Source of the DNA: Nitrosospira sp. 56-18
GTDB lineage: Bacteria; Pseudomonadota; Gammaproteobacteria; Burkholderiales; Nitrosomonadaceae
Assembly (NCBI GenBank): GCA_001899235.1
Contig: MKVR01000016.1
Location: forward strand, 1-64,000
Direction: 5' to 3'
DNA: 64,000 nt
Made by a program: the position numbers and the translations under genes. The notes under the pieces are model-generated. The model saw only the letters and a program-made list of their open reading frames with translations, was not told where the DNA came from and did no database searches. Positions 45,186 through 53,690 of the stretch are shown in pieces; the stretch's first letter is position 1; each line of letters starts with the position of its first letter.

Positions 45186-46751
45186 TTAGCCTGCCAATCC
45201 CACTGCCTTCATGAAATCATTGGTGAAAACCTGCTGCACCGCTGCATCGTCCAGCAGTGTTTTGCGGCTGGCGAGCCATTGGTCCACTGCGGCGTCGCCA
45301 TAACGGTTGCGCACGCGCTCGGGAGTGAGGAAAGCATTGTATTTTCCCCAGTGTAGCGTGAACGGTATGCCTGCCGCATCGAGCCGCTTCCAGACTTCGT
45401 TGAAATAAGCGCGCGTCTCCGGCGTGTTCACCGCGTCCATTTCCATGACTGCCGTAACCGGAAAACGGGTAAACCCGAGCAGAGCCTGGGTGCCTTTGAC
45501 AAAGCGATGAGACAGAACCAGCGGGAGCACGATATTCGCATTCCGGTACGCCCCGAAGGCAATTTCCATGGCTTCGACCGCCTTTGCGACAGGCATGCCA
45601 ATGCCACAGGCAAGCGTCTTGCCCAGCGTTTTTTCTCCCCGGAAAAGATCACGAATGATTGCCTGCTTGAAGTAGGGCGCGAATTCCTGGTTAACCTGGC
45701 TATTCAGGAATGGCACCGCCAGCTTGTTCAGCGGGCTGGGAATCTTCCCCACCAACGTGCCCATGACATCGAGCCCTGATGCACCCAGTCCGGCCTCGCT
45801 CGCATTCCAAACCGGTGGCGAGTAATGATCCGGATCGTAGGAGGATTCATACATGATATGAACGATGGCTTCGTCGGGCGGCGTGCCTTCGTTGGGGTTG
45901 AAGAAAATCTCGAAATGGTAGGGCTTGTCCCTGGGAAAACCAGAAGCCTCGGCAGGCAGGGGAATGAGGGTAGGGTCGCAAATTGCGATTGCGTGCTTGA
46001 GGGTGTCGTCGTAGGGGCGCCGGAAACGGGCGGCATTGAGGAGGAACAGTTCGCGCGTTTCGATCAGGATGCCATGCATGATGCCGAAGGCGCCGAGGCT
46101 CACGAGGGCGGCGTTGAACAGCGTGTCGTCTCTTATGAAATCCGCCCCTATGCTTTCGGCAAAGGCTGCCTTCATGACGGGAGCGGATTTGCGCTCGAGG
46201 TAGACGTGCCTGCCCGGTGCGGTAACGAGATGCAAGCCCACTACCATTTCCTGCATGGCGCCGAACTTATATGCGCCGCCATGCGTACCGGTGGATATCG
46301 CGCCCGCGATGGTCTGGCCGTTATTGGAACCGCATCCCTTAATGGATAGGCCGTTACTGAAAAGATGGTCGTTCAGGGCGGCGACCGAATTTCCGCATTC
46401 GATGAAACGTAATTTGGCCGTTTCTCCTGCATAGGCTGGTTCGGCAAGATCAGCCGGCACTTCGAATGACAGCCGCAGCGCGGTGTTATCGATGAGCCTG
46501 CCCGCGGTGACGGCAACCGTACTCAGCGACCACAGGCTGCCGTGTGCTCGCAGCAACTTCCCTTCCCGGACGCAGGCCTGGATGATGCCCTGCAATTCCG
46601 CCGTCGCCTGATTATAGGTCTCCAGCGGGGGACTATTGCCGCGATCGACGCCAAACACATACTCGCCTTCCATGGCCTGCTTATAAGCCAGGTGCCGTCC
46701 CTGCTCCATTGGCTTTGGCGTGAAAACGCTGCGTCTACTTCCGTTCGTCAT
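45186..46751 (-). CDS. FAD-dependent oxidoreductase (aldonolactone/alditol oxidase-like)
   Basis: A 521-residue VAO/PCMH-family flavoprotein. The FAD-binding half has IIQACVREGKLLRAHGSLWS, ECGNSVAALNDHLFSNGLSI, KGCGSNNGQTIAGAISTGTHG and GLHLVTAPG; the C-terminal half ends with HWGKYNAFLTPERVRNRYG, the ALO-type closing motif. The GSGHS-type segment that covalently binds FAD in close relatives reads GSLWS here, so the His is absent and FAD is probably non-covalent. The start at 46751 (MTNGSRRSV) is chosen for AAGGACAG upstream and a 17-bp overlap with the lipoprotein gene; an upstream open extension to 46952 only overlaps that gene. Substrate probably a sugar or polyol. Confidence 0.88.
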   Translation of the reverse strand: MTNGSRRSVFTPKPMEQGRHLAYKQAMEGEYVFGVDRGNSPPLETYNQATAELQGIIQACVREGKLLRAHGSLWSLSTVAVTAGRLIDNTALRLSFEVPADLAEPAYAGETAKLRFIECGNSVAALNDHLFSNGLSIKGCGSNNGQTIAGAISTGTHGGAYKFGAMQEMVVGLHLVTAPGRHVYLERKSAPVMKAAFAESIGADFIRDDTLFNAALVSLGAFGIMHGILIETRELFLLNAARFRRPYDDTLKHAIAICDPTLIPLPAEASGFPRDKPYHFEIFFNPNEGTPPDEAIVHIMYESSYDPDHYSPPVWNASEAGLGASGLDVMGTLVGKIPSPLNKLAVPFLNSQVNQEFAPYFKQAIIRDLFRGEKTLGKTLACGIGMPVAKAVEAMEIAFGAYRNANIVLPLVLSHRFVKGTQALLGFTRFPVTAVMEMDAVNTPETRAYFNEVWKRLDAAGIPFTLHWGKYNAFLTPERVRNRYGDAAVDQWLASRKTLLDDAAVQQVFTNDFMKAVGLAG

Positions 46752-47196
46752 GATCTGTCCTTGAGCCATCTGCGCGCTTTCCTCTTTTTGCGCGACTCCG
46801 TGATCGCGGCCGTTTCGACGGTGAGGGCAGCATTCCGCCTGGCCTGGTTGGTGGCGCCTTGCACCGGAAGTAGACTTCGGTGGGCATCCATAAACCCAGG
46901 GTGAACACACCCGCGAGATCATGCGCAAAAGTGCGGTATATGATGACGTCATTTATGCCCTGGCCGTAGCATTCAGCGGCGAGAACCTGTGGATCGAGCA
47001 GCAGGCCCCAGAAGTAAGCGTGCATGGTTTTCTTCTGGTATCCGTCCGTATAGCCCGGCTGCCGCATGGGATCGGAATCCGGGATAGTGATCTGGAAGCT
47101 GGCGCAGCCCTGCAAAAACAATGTGGCTACCATGCAGGCGGCGGCAAGTAGGGCGCTGAAGCGGGTGGGGATTAGCGTTGTGTTCCGGAACTTCAT
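46735..47196 (-). CDS. Lipoprotein, Bor-like
   Basis: A 153-residue lipoprotein. Residues 1-30 form a type II signal peptide with lipobox LQGC (lipidated Cys near residue 30). The segment YFWGLLLDPQVLAAECYGQG and HDLAGVFTLGLWMPTEVYFR matches the Bor family, surface lipoproteins named after a phage lambda gene, in which a pair of Cys (here AECYG and FRCKA) is conserved. The C-terminus is Arg/Ser-rich. It overlaps the oxidoreductase start and follows the secreted protein gene by 15 bp, so it is part of the operon. Exact role unknown. Confidence 0.8.
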   Translation of the reverse strand: MKFRNTTLIPTRFSALLAAACMVATLFLQGCASFQITIPDSDPMRQPGYTDGYQKKTMHAYFWGLLLDPQVLAAECYGQGINDVIIYRTFAHDLAGVFTLGLWMPTEVYFRCKAPPTRPGGMLPSPSKRPRSRSRAKRGKRADGSRTDHDERK

Positions 47197-47211
47197 CGCG
47201 GTTTGCTCTTG

Positions 47212-47781
47212 TCAGGGTGGTGGGTTTCGAGTGGTGGAAGGCACACTCGTGGTCGTGTAGTTTTTCGTCTTCGGAACTTCACCATCGATGGTATAGACGG
47301 GGCAGGGCTGGGTATCGCCGGGCGCTGCAAGCGATCTCGTCGTCGTGATCTTGACCATTCGCTTCCCCGCTGCCGCTGCCGGAGGGTTGCATACGATATA
47401 GCCGTTATACCGGTGCAAGGGCGTGCCGGCCGGCAGGTAGCTCCCCGGATACTGAAATCCATACCGGGATTGCGATCCCCATAATGGGCCGTTGATGGGC
47501 AGCGGCAGCAGCACTCGCGGAACCGAAGGGGACGTTCCCAGGCCACTGCTGCTGGAAAAGTGGGAACCGAGGCCGGAACTGGAATCAAGGGAAAAAGAGG
47601 GGAAAGAGCGAATAAAGGGACTGTCCAGGCCCGTATTCGCATGTAGGGCCGAAGGAATATGGCCCAGGCCATGGCTCACATCATGGCCCATGTGGCCTCC
47701 GAATGCTTCCTGCGCAGATGAAGGATCCGAGATGCCGAGCGCTGCGCTGACGATAATCAGTGATGACAGAAATTTGATCAT
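47212..47781 (-). CDS. Secreted Ser/Pro/Gly-rich hypothetical protein
   Basis: A 189-residue protein with a signal peptide (residues 1-23, cleaved after SAQ). The mature part is low-complexity: HMGHDVSHGLGHIPSALHAN, then Ser/Gly repeats (SSSGLGSHFSSSSGLGTS), and a more ordered tail with GFQYPGSYLPAGTPLHRYNG and two Cys. No domain is recognised. It is the first gene of the 43.5-47.8 kb operon. Upstream is the AT-rich gap with the strong promoter facing the prophage. Confidence 0.75.
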   Translation of the reverse strand: MIKFLSSLIIVSAALGISDPSSAQEAFGGHMGHDVSHGLGHIPSALHANTGLDSPFIRSFPSFSLDSSSGLGSHFSSSSGLGTSPSVPRVLLPLPINGPLWGSQSRYGFQYPGSYLPAGTPLHRYNGYIVCNPPAAAAGKRMVKITTTRSLAAPGDTQPCPVYTIDGEVPKTKNYTTTSVPSTTRNPPP

Positions 47782-47931
47782 GCTATCGATTACGGCAATA
47801 AATCATGGAAAATCAACGCCAACGAAGCATTCGAATAATTATAACGCTACTCCTATTTTTAGCATCGGGATGAAAATTTTCCATTCAGAAATGACTTGAG
47901 TGGAAGAAACAAGAAAAACTTTAAAAACTGC

Positions 47932-47959
47932 TTGACAAATGCTAGTTACACTTTATAAT
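47932..47959 (+). promoter_or_regulatory. Perfect-consensus sigma70 promoter
   Basis: TTGACA (47932-47937) and TATAAT (47954-47959) are both exact consensus hexamers with a 16-bp spacer, in an AT-rich stretch. A start about seven bases after the -10 (near 47966) would transcribe the region with two successive intrinsic terminators and no gene, pointing to a small RNA. Confidence 0.75.
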
Positions 47960-47965
47960 ACGAAA

Positions 47966-48105
47966 CCATATAGTGAATAAGTGTGCTTGTACTGAATCCG
48001 TTTCTTGATCCATTTCGTGAAGTTGGCGCAGCCGCGTTAATTTAATTGATCAACCGGGAATACCCGGATTCTGGATGAATAACCCGCCTGGAGCGGGTTT
48101 TTTTG
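47966..48105 (+). ncRNA. Candidate small RNA at the prophage edge
   Basis: Delimited by the consensus promoter and an intrinsic terminator (AACCCGC, five bases, GCGGGTT, then T-run at 48081-48105). Inside is a further hairpin CCGGG-AATA-CCCGG (48054-48067). No frame longer than 11 codons is present. Predicted length about 140 bases. It could instead be a terminated leader of the phage genes; expression data are needed to tell. Confidence 0.45.
48081..48105 (+). terminator. Intrinsic terminator
   Basis: Stem AACCCGC (48081-48087) with GCGGGTT (48093-48099), loop CTGGA, followed by seven or more T with one G. Confidence 0.85.
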
Positions 48106-48217
48106 TTTTTCAGCCCCACATAGGCTCGCCGAAAACCTTCAAACTGAAAGTCAGCAATTTGCGGCTTGAGTTGCATGAACTCCGACGCTGCCACAAGCAA
48201 CGCAAAATGAAATCCCC

Positions 48218-48242
48218 AACCCGCCCCATGGCGGGTTTTTTT
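48218..48242 (+). terminator. Second intrinsic terminator
   Basis: Stem AACCCGCC (48218-48225) with GGCGGGTT (48230-48237), loop CCAT, followed by seven T. Nearly the same stem as the terminator 137 bases upstream. The 112 bases between the two hold no supported gene. Confidence 0.85.
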
Positions 48243-48284
48243 ATGTCCGGTCACTTCATGTGATCATTTTTCCGGGTCGAGATA

Positions 48285-48671
48285 ATGATTTGGAGTCCTG
48301 CAATAACAGCAGTATTGATAGGCATTGTTGCCGCCTTTTCCTTCGGTGGCGGGTTTGCATTGGGGGACTGGCGCATGGCTTCCCGGGTGGCGCACCTGAG
48401 CTCGGACAATGCATTGCTGTCAGCGGCCAACGATCGCTGCGCAACGGATATCGAAAAGGTGCGTGCTGCCATGGATACGCTCAGGGCTACGACAATCGCC
48501 AGGGAAAAAAACGCTGCCAAGGCAATGCAGACCGCATCGAAAGCGGCCGTGCGGCACACGAAAGCCGCCCGGAAAATACAATCCCTGCCGCCTGCGAAGC
48601 CCGGGCATCTGTGCGAGAAAATGGCTGCTGAACAAATGGAGTATGTGCGTGACCGTCGCCAAAATGAGTAG
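48285..48671 (+). CDS. Rz-like inner-membrane spanin
   Basis: A 128-residue phage protein: N-terminal membrane helix (ITAVLIGIVAAFSFGGGFAL, residues 6-25) then a long, charged helical region (ASRVAHLSSDNALLSAANDR; EKVRAAMDTLRATTIAREKN) ending in a short polar tail. This is the layout of Rz-type i-spanins, which span the periplasm and, with the outer-membrane partner, fuse the membranes at lysis. The overlapping lipoprotein gene next to it makes the call stronger. Confidence 0.75.
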   Translation: MIWSPAITAVLIGIVAAFSFGGGFALGDWRMASRVAHLSSDNALLSAANDRCATDIEKVRAAMDTLRATTIAREKNAAKAMQTASKAAVRHTKAARKIQSLPPAKPGHLCEKMAAEQMEYVRDRRQNE

Positions 48672-48954
48672 GCGAGGCTGCCTTGCCATGCTTCTGGTCC
48701 TCATGGGGGGATGCTCCAGCAAGCCGATCATCCAGACCCGCGTGGTGGAGAAACCCATAGCCGTGCCATGCCGTATCGGGATGCCGCCAGAGTGCAAATC
48801 GACCTATGCGGTGGACCGCGTATCGCCGGGCGACGATGCCCTGACGATTAATCGGGCGCTGCGAGCGGAAATAGAGGAACGCTGGGCGTGCGAGACCAAG
48901 CTGCGTGCCGCCCTGGCAGGTTGCAATATCCCACCGTTTTCGCCAACTCACTGA
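48664..48954 (+). CDS. Rz1-like outer-membrane spanin lipoprotein
   Basis: A 96-residue lipoprotein starting eight bases before the end of the Rz-like gene in another frame, the common overlapping spanin arrangement. MSRRGCLAMLLVLMGGCSSK is a lipoprotein signal peptide with lipobox LMGGC. The mature part has a Pro/Cys-rich start (KPIAVPCRIGMPPECK), then helix LRAEIEERWACETKLRAALA. It would pair with the i-spanin across the periplasm. Confidence 0.75.
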   Translation: MSRRGCLAMLLVLMGGCSSKPIIQTRVVEKPIAVPCRIGMPPECKSTYAVDRVSPGDDALTINRALRAEIEERWACETKLRAALAGCNIPPFSPTH

Positions 48955-48978
48955 GAACACGCAAGATTGCAAGGAACC

Positions 48979-49530
48979 ATGAAAGCATATCCATTGGAAA
49001 ACAGACCTGAAAACGGAACCAGGGAAAAAGCGTGTATATCTGCCGCCGCTGCAATCACTGAAAAAATGAACGCGCCGGCACAGGAGATCCGCACGATGCT
49101 GGATAGGATCTGCGCCGGCATTTCCCTCGGAAAATCGACACGCGCAATGTGTATCGAAACCGGAATCAGCCAACGTTTGCTCTGGAGCTGGCTGGCAGGC
49201 AGCGCGGAATTCATGGAGCAATATCTGCGCGCGAAGGAGTTATGCGTGGATGCGTATGCCGAGGAAATCATCGAAATTTCGGATGACCGATCACAGGATC
49301 TCCATCTCGATGAAAAAGGGCGGGAGATAACCAATAGGGAGGCCATAGCGCGCACCCAGCTGCGCATCGATGCGCGCAAATGGTATGCATCCAGGCTGGC
49401 GCCCAAAAAATACGGCGACAAGGCAATGGAAGCGCAAACTGGCAACGACAGGAAAACGCGCATGGCTCCCAGCATCGAAATCGCCTTCGTGCCGGCCGGG
49501 CGCGGGGATGGAGCCGCCGGCCTGTCGTGA
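48979..49530 (+). CDS. terS: Terminase small subunit
   Basis: A 183-residue DNA-recognition subunit. An HTH lies at about residues 50-75 (SLGKSTRAMCIETGISQRLL, WSWLAGSAEF). The C-terminal RTQLRIDARKWYASRLAPKK, YGDK is the signature of a large group of phage small terminases. It would bind the packaging site and hand DNA to TerL. The ATG at 48979 follows AAGGA; an earlier TTG in frame is less likely. TerL begins 52 bp downstream. Confidence 0.83.
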   Translation: MKAYPLENRPENGTREKACISAAAAITEKMNAPAQEIRTMLDRICAGISLGKSTRAMCIETGISQRLLWSWLAGSAEFMEQYLRAKELCVDAYAEEIIEISDDRSQDLHLDEKGREITNREAIARTQLRIDARKWYASRLAPKKYGDKAMEAQTGNDRKTRMAPSIEIAFVPAGRGDGAAGLS

Positions 49531-49582
49531 TCAACGTAGCGGCGGCGGCACCCATGCAGCATGGCATGCGTGGCGAGGTTTC

Positions 49583-50839
49583 ATGATGGCTGCACATCGG
49601 GCCGAATTTCCGGAAAAGCTGCGCTTCCTGTTCGCCCCGGCAAGATACAAGGTTCTGTATGGCGGGAGAGGCGGCGCCAAGAGCTGGGGTGCCGCCAGGG
49701 CGTTGCTGATCCAGGCGGCAGCATCGCCATTGCGCGTGCTGTGCGCCCGCGAATTTCAGAACTCGATCGCCGATTCCGTGCACCACCTGCTACAAGCGCA
49801 AATCACCGCAATGGGCCTGGAGGCATTTTATGAGGTACAGAATAGCGCGATCCGCGGGGCCAATGGATCGGAATTCCTGTTTGCCGGATTGAGGAACAAT
49901 ATTTCCCGGATCAAATCGTTCGAGGGCATTGACAGGGTCTGGGTCGAAGAAGCGCAGGCAGTAAGCAAGACCAGCTGGGATACGCTGATTCCGACCATCC
50001 GCAAGGAAGGTTCGGAAATCTGGGTGACTTATAACCCCGAACTGGAAACCGACGACACGCACCAGCGATTTGTGATCCATCCCCCGCGGGACGCGATGGT
50101 GGTCAAAATCAACTGGAGCGACAACCCCTGGTTCCCGGAAACACTCTGGCGAGAAAAAGAAGAACTGAAAGCAAGGGATCCGGATGAATACCAGAATATC
50201 TGGGAGGGCCATTGCAGGACGGCGCTGGAAGGCGCGGTGTACGCAAGGGAATTGAGACGGGCCCAGGAAGAAGGACGCATCGGAGGCGTTCTCCACGATG
50301 CCGAAAGGCCTGTTCATACATTCTTCGATCTGGGGTGGGCCGACAGCACCGCCATCTGGTTCGCGCAGACCGTGGGCGCCGAGCTCAGGCTGATAGATTA
50401 TTACAGCAATGCTCAAATGCCGATTCAGCATTATCTCGGCGTGCTGCAGGACAGGGGATATATCTATGGCATGGACTGGCTGCCGCACGATGCAAAAGCC
50501 AAAACCCTGGCGACCGGACGAAGCCTGGAGGAAATCATGCTCGCGGCCGGACGCAGGGTCAGGATAGTGCCGAATCTGTCCATTACGGATGGAATCAATG
50601 CAGCCAGAACAGTGTTCGATCGCTGCTATTTCGACGCGACCAAGTGTGCGGAAGGATTGCAGAGCCTGCGCCGTTACCGGTTTGACGTCGACGCGGAGAC
50701 CGGGCAACTCAGTGGCAGGCCTTTGCACGATTTCCACAGTCACGCAGCGGATGCATTCAGATATTTCGCCATCTCGGTCGAAGAGGACAAGCCCATGGTC
50801 AGCGCGCGCGGCATCAGCATGAAAGGATGGCGGGGATGA
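49583..50839 (+). CDS. terL: Terminase large subunit
   Basis: A 418-residue packaging ATPase/nuclease (Terminase_3-like, PBSX group). Walker A is YGGRGGAKSWGAA near residue 30, Walker B RVWVEEAQA near 120 and the coupling motif TYNPELETDD near 150. The RNase H-like nuclease has FFDLGWADSTAIWF (catalytic Asp) near 250, WLPHDAKAKTL near 300 and HSHAADAFRYFA near 395. The start ATG at 49583 has GCGAGG upstream; an open 71-codon extension before it overlaps terS in another frame and is not homologous to TerL. It overlaps the portal gene by 13 bases. Confidence 0.95.
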   Translation: MMAAHRAEFPEKLRFLFAPARYKVLYGGRGGAKSWGAARALLIQAAASPLRVLCAREFQNSIADSVHHLLQAQITAMGLEAFYEVQNSAIRGANGSEFLFAGLRNNISRIKSFEGIDRVWVEEAQAVSKTSWDTLIPTIRKEGSEIWVTYNPELETDDTHQRFVIHPPRDAMVVKINWSDNPWFPETLWREKEELKARDPDEYQNIWEGHCRTALEGAVYARELRRAQEEGRIGGVLHDAERPVHTFFDLGWADSTAIWFAQTVGAELRLIDYYSNAQMPIQHYLGVLQDRGYIYGMDWLPHDAKAKTLATGRSLEEIMLAAGRRVRIVPNLSITDGINAARTVFDRCYFDATKCAEGLQSLRRYRFDVDAETGQLSGRPLHDFHSHAADAFRYFAISVEEDKPMVSARGISMKGWRG

Positions 50840-52653
50840 TGGAATTTCCGATAACGGCGGATATACCGGTCGAAGCCTACGACAAAATCTGCAGGGATAT
50901 ACGTGACCAGCCCAGGTGGCGCCTCGAAGCAGACACCGATTGCGACTATTACGATGGCTCGCAGATAAACAAGGAAGTACTCAGGCGGCTGAGGGAGGCT
51001 GGCATACCGCCGCAGGATTCGAATCTCATCAAGCCCACGATCAATGCAGTGCTGGGAATGGAAGCGCGCAGCCGCACGGATTACAAGATCACCTCCAATG
51101 ACGAGCACCAGGCCGAAATAGCGGAGGGCCTGTCAGCCCGGATCAAGGAGGTGGAAACGGAATCCCGGGCGGATCGCGCCATGTCCGATGCCTATTCGAG
51201 CATGATCCGCGCGGGTATCGGATGGGTTGAGGTATCGCGCGAGTTCGATCCGCTCCGGTATCCCTATCGTGTGCGGGAAGTACATCGCAACGACATCTAC
51301 TGGGACTGGACATCCAGGGAGCCGGATCTGTCGGATGCCCGCTATCTGCGCCGCGACAAATGGGTGGACCGATTGCAGGCCGTTGCGATGTTTCCCGAGA
51401 AGGAACAGCTCATCGCCAACAGTTGGAGCGGATGGAGCCGGACGGATGTGTATGAGGGAACCGATACCGGCATGGCAAGCGCCTTCGAGATCGAGCAGAC
51501 GTGGGGCCGCAACCACGATGAATACCTGAGCCGGAGCTCGGGGATGGTGCGCTTATCCGAATTATGGTATCGGCATTTCGAGGACGGCCATGTTCTGGGG
51601 CTGCCCGATGGAAGAATCATTGAATACCGCGAAGACAATCCGGTTCACCAGGCTGCGGTAGCCAGAGGGCTGGTGCGGGTGCAGAAATGCCTGCTCACCC
51701 GGGCACGAGTCGCCATCTGGCTGGGGCCGCATAAATTGATGGACGCGCCCAGTCCATTGCCGCATGCGGATTTCCCGTATGTTCCATTCTGGTGCTTCCG
51801 CAAGGACCGCTCGCTCGCGCCCTACGGGCTGGTAAGGGATATGCGCGGGCCGCAGGACCAGATCATCGATCTGGATATTCTGCTTTACGAAGTGCTGAAC
51901 TCCGTCAAGGTGGAAATAGATAACGACGCGCTCGATCTCAACCAGAACACCTATCAGGAAGTCGCGCGCAATATCAGCAGCCTGCGCTCGATGACGGTCC
52001 TCAACTCGCAGCGCAGGAATGCCGGTGGATTCAAGGTGACGCGGGAACATCAGCTTGCCGTGCAGGTATTTCAACTGGTGCAGGAGCGCAAGCGAAGAAT
52101 CGAGGAAGTTGGCGGAATCTACCGCTCGATGCTGGGAGCGGACACTTCCGCAACCAGCGGCGTGGCCATCAACAGCCTGGTGGAACAGGGTTCCACGGTG
52201 CTGGCTGAGCCGAACGACAACTTCCGGTATGCACGGCGCATAGTGGGGCAGCAGCTCCTGGCATTCATCAGGCAGGATATGCTGGGCAGGGAATCCGCCG
52301 TGGCGGTCAGGCATGGAAGCGGCCGCAGGATGGTGGTTTTCAACCGCCCGGTCATGACTCCTGCCGGCCCTGCCATTGAGAACGACATCGAGACCGCCCA
52401 GGTCAAGGTCGTGCTGGAGGATGTGCCGGCCACGCCGAGCTTCCGCGCGCAGCAACTGCAGGCACTGGCGCAGATGGTGCAGGCGGCGCCTCCGGCATAC
52501 CAGGGGGTCATGTATCCGGCCATGCTGGAGCTGTCGGATGTGCCCAACCGGCATGAGCTGGCGGATCAGTTGCGCAGGGTTGGGGGCATGGGCGCCGCGG
52601 CAGCCACGACCGCCACGGCCGCCACAGCCGAGGCGAGCGCGGGGGACGGATGA
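50827..52653 (+). CDS. Portal protein, P22-like
   Basis: A 608-residue protein forming the dodecameric channel at the capsid vertex. Conserved segments: LIKPTINAVLGMEARSRTDY near residue 75, RVREVHRNDIYWDWTSREPD near 148, FPYVPFWCFRKDRSLAPYGL near 315, DLDILLYEVLNSVKVEIDND near 345, and a C-terminal Ala/Thr-rich tail. Length and motifs fit the P22-type portal family. It may begin at 50827 or three codons later. Translation is coupled to terL. A 228-base gap follows before the next supported start. Confidence 0.92.
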   Translation: MAGMMEFPITADIPVEAYDKICRDIRDQPRWRLEADTDCDYYDGSQINKEVLRRLREAGIPPQDSNLIKPTINAVLGMEARSRTDYKITSNDEHQAEIAEGLSARIKEVETESRADRAMSDAYSSMIRAGIGWVEVSREFDPLRYPYRVREVHRNDIYWDWTSREPDLSDARYLRRDKWVDRLQAVAMFPEKEQLIANSWSGWSRTDVYEGTDTGMASAFEIEQTWGRNHDEYLSRSSGMVRLSELWYRHFEDGHVLGLPDGRIIEYREDNPVHQAAVARGLVRVQKCLLTRARVAIWLGPHKLMDAPSPLPHADFPYVPFWCFRKDRSLAPYGLVRDMRGPQDQIIDLDILLYEVLNSVKVEIDNDALDLNQNTYQEVARNISSLRSMTVLNSQRRNAGGFKVTREHQLAVQVFQLVQERKRRIEEVGGIYRSMLGADTSATSGVAINSLVEQGSTVLAEPNDNFRYARRIVGQQLLAFIRQDMLGRESAVAVRHGSGRRMVVFNRPVMTPAGPAIENDIETAQVKVVLEDVPATPSFRAQQLQALAQMVQAAPPAYQGVMYPAMLELSDVPNRHELADQLRRVGGMGAAAATTATAATAEASAGDG

Positions 52654-52881
52654 TTCCGCCGACGCCCAGGTAAAACCATGGCGTCATGAAAAGTCACGAA
52701 AGCAGGTCCGGCTACAGGTCCTGTCAACACTTGTTTTGCGTCCAAGATGGGTGAGGATTCGAGGTACGGCGCAAGCGTGCAGCACTGGCAGTCACATAGT
52801 TACATCTGAAAGTTACATCTGAAAAGACGTGAAATGAGCAAATCAGCAGGTAAGTTCCTAAACAACCATCGAGGAGATGAC
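52654..52881. other. Gap after the portal gene
   Basis: No supported gene. A 14-base direct repeat (GTTACATCTGAAA) occurs at 52799 and 52810. A frame from 52834 continues into the next gene, but the initiation signal is at 52882. Confidence 0.4.
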
Positions 52882-53688
52882 ATGATCAGTCTGGTGTATG
52901 ACAAAATAATTGGTGTTTTTCAATATGGAGCAGGATCGGTTCTCAACCTTGCTCCAAGTGTCGAAGCAGATCTTGTCCGGGCGGGTAGCGCGAAAACCGT
53001 GCCGCTCATCAGGCCCATCCTGCAGTCCGGCGTGCGCTGCCATTCGGATGCGGTCGGCACCTGGTCCCTGGCGGGAGGCGTGATAACGATTTCGCGTACA
53101 GCCCACGGCGCGCTTACCGGAGACAAATACGCCTTTGCGCCCACGGCCGGGACCGGAACCACCCCCGCTGCAGGCATATACGCAGTGACCGGCACGCCCG
53201 ATGCGAATACCCTGACGCTCTCCGCCGACGCCAGCATCGCAGGCACGGCGGGAACGGGGACCATGACGGGCATTGGCGCTCAGACTCTATTCTCGGACAC
53301 TGTTCCGGGCGGCAGCATGGGAAAGAACGGTTCGCTCCGGATCATGTGCCGGCACCGCCACGCCAACAGCGCCAACACCAAAACGTTCGAGGTGTTTTTT
53401 GGCGGCGTCAAATTCACTCAGTATGGTGCTACGACCACACTCAGCAGCGGAGTGATGGCCTGGATCCAGAATACCAACAGCGATCAACTGCAGCAGTTGT
53501 CCACCTCCCCCGGATCGGGGGTCGTAGTCGGCGCCGGTTCCTATAATGCCACAGGAGCCGACTGGAAGACCGCGAATATCGATACCTCCGTCGATCAACT
53601 GCTGGTGATCAAGTGCACCAAGGTAAACGGGGCCGAATTCGCTTCGCTTGAAAACATCATCGTCGAACTTATCCCTTCCCTGGACTGA
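52882..53688 (+). CDS. Phage structural protein, paralogue of the 54.7-kb gene
   Basis: A 268-residue beta-rich protein. The first about 40 residues (MISLVYDKIIGVFQYGAGSV, LNLAPSVEADLVRAGSA) match the start of the protein at 54712 (a YGAG motif, then an EA-L-GAA helix). Residues about 60-135 form an inserted Gly/Thr-rich, immunoglobulin-like beta module (TISRTAHGALTGDKYAFAP) missing from the paralogue. The C-terminal half (NTKTFEVFFGGVKFTQYG) has a jelly-roll-like strand pattern. Position between portal and scaffold suggests a neck, decoration or receptor-binding role. Start 52882 chosen for GAGGAG upstream and paralogue alignment. Confidence 0.78.
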   Translation: MISLVYDKIIGVFQYGAGSVLNLAPSVEADLVRAGSAKTVPLIRPILQSGVRCHSDAVGTWSLAGGVITISRTAHGALTGDKYAFAPTAGTGTTPAAGIYAVTGTPDANTLTLSADASIAGTAGTGTMTGIGAQTLFSDTVPGGSMGKNGSLRIMCRHRHANSANTKTFEVFFGGVKFTQYGATTTLSSGVMAWIQNTNSDQLQQLSTSPGSGVVVGAGSYNATGADWKTANIDTSVDQLLVIKCTKVNGAEFASLENIIVELIPSLD

Positions 53689-53690
53689 TC

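Noticed and set aside
43493-47781. Contractile injection system locus
   Set aside because: Only an eCIS-core-like N-terminus is present; no sheath, tube, baseplate or AAA+ gene is in the operon.
47782-48284. Prophage integrase or attachment site at the left edge
   Set aside because: No recombinase gene, tRNA or convincing direct repeat was found; the true boundary is unknown.
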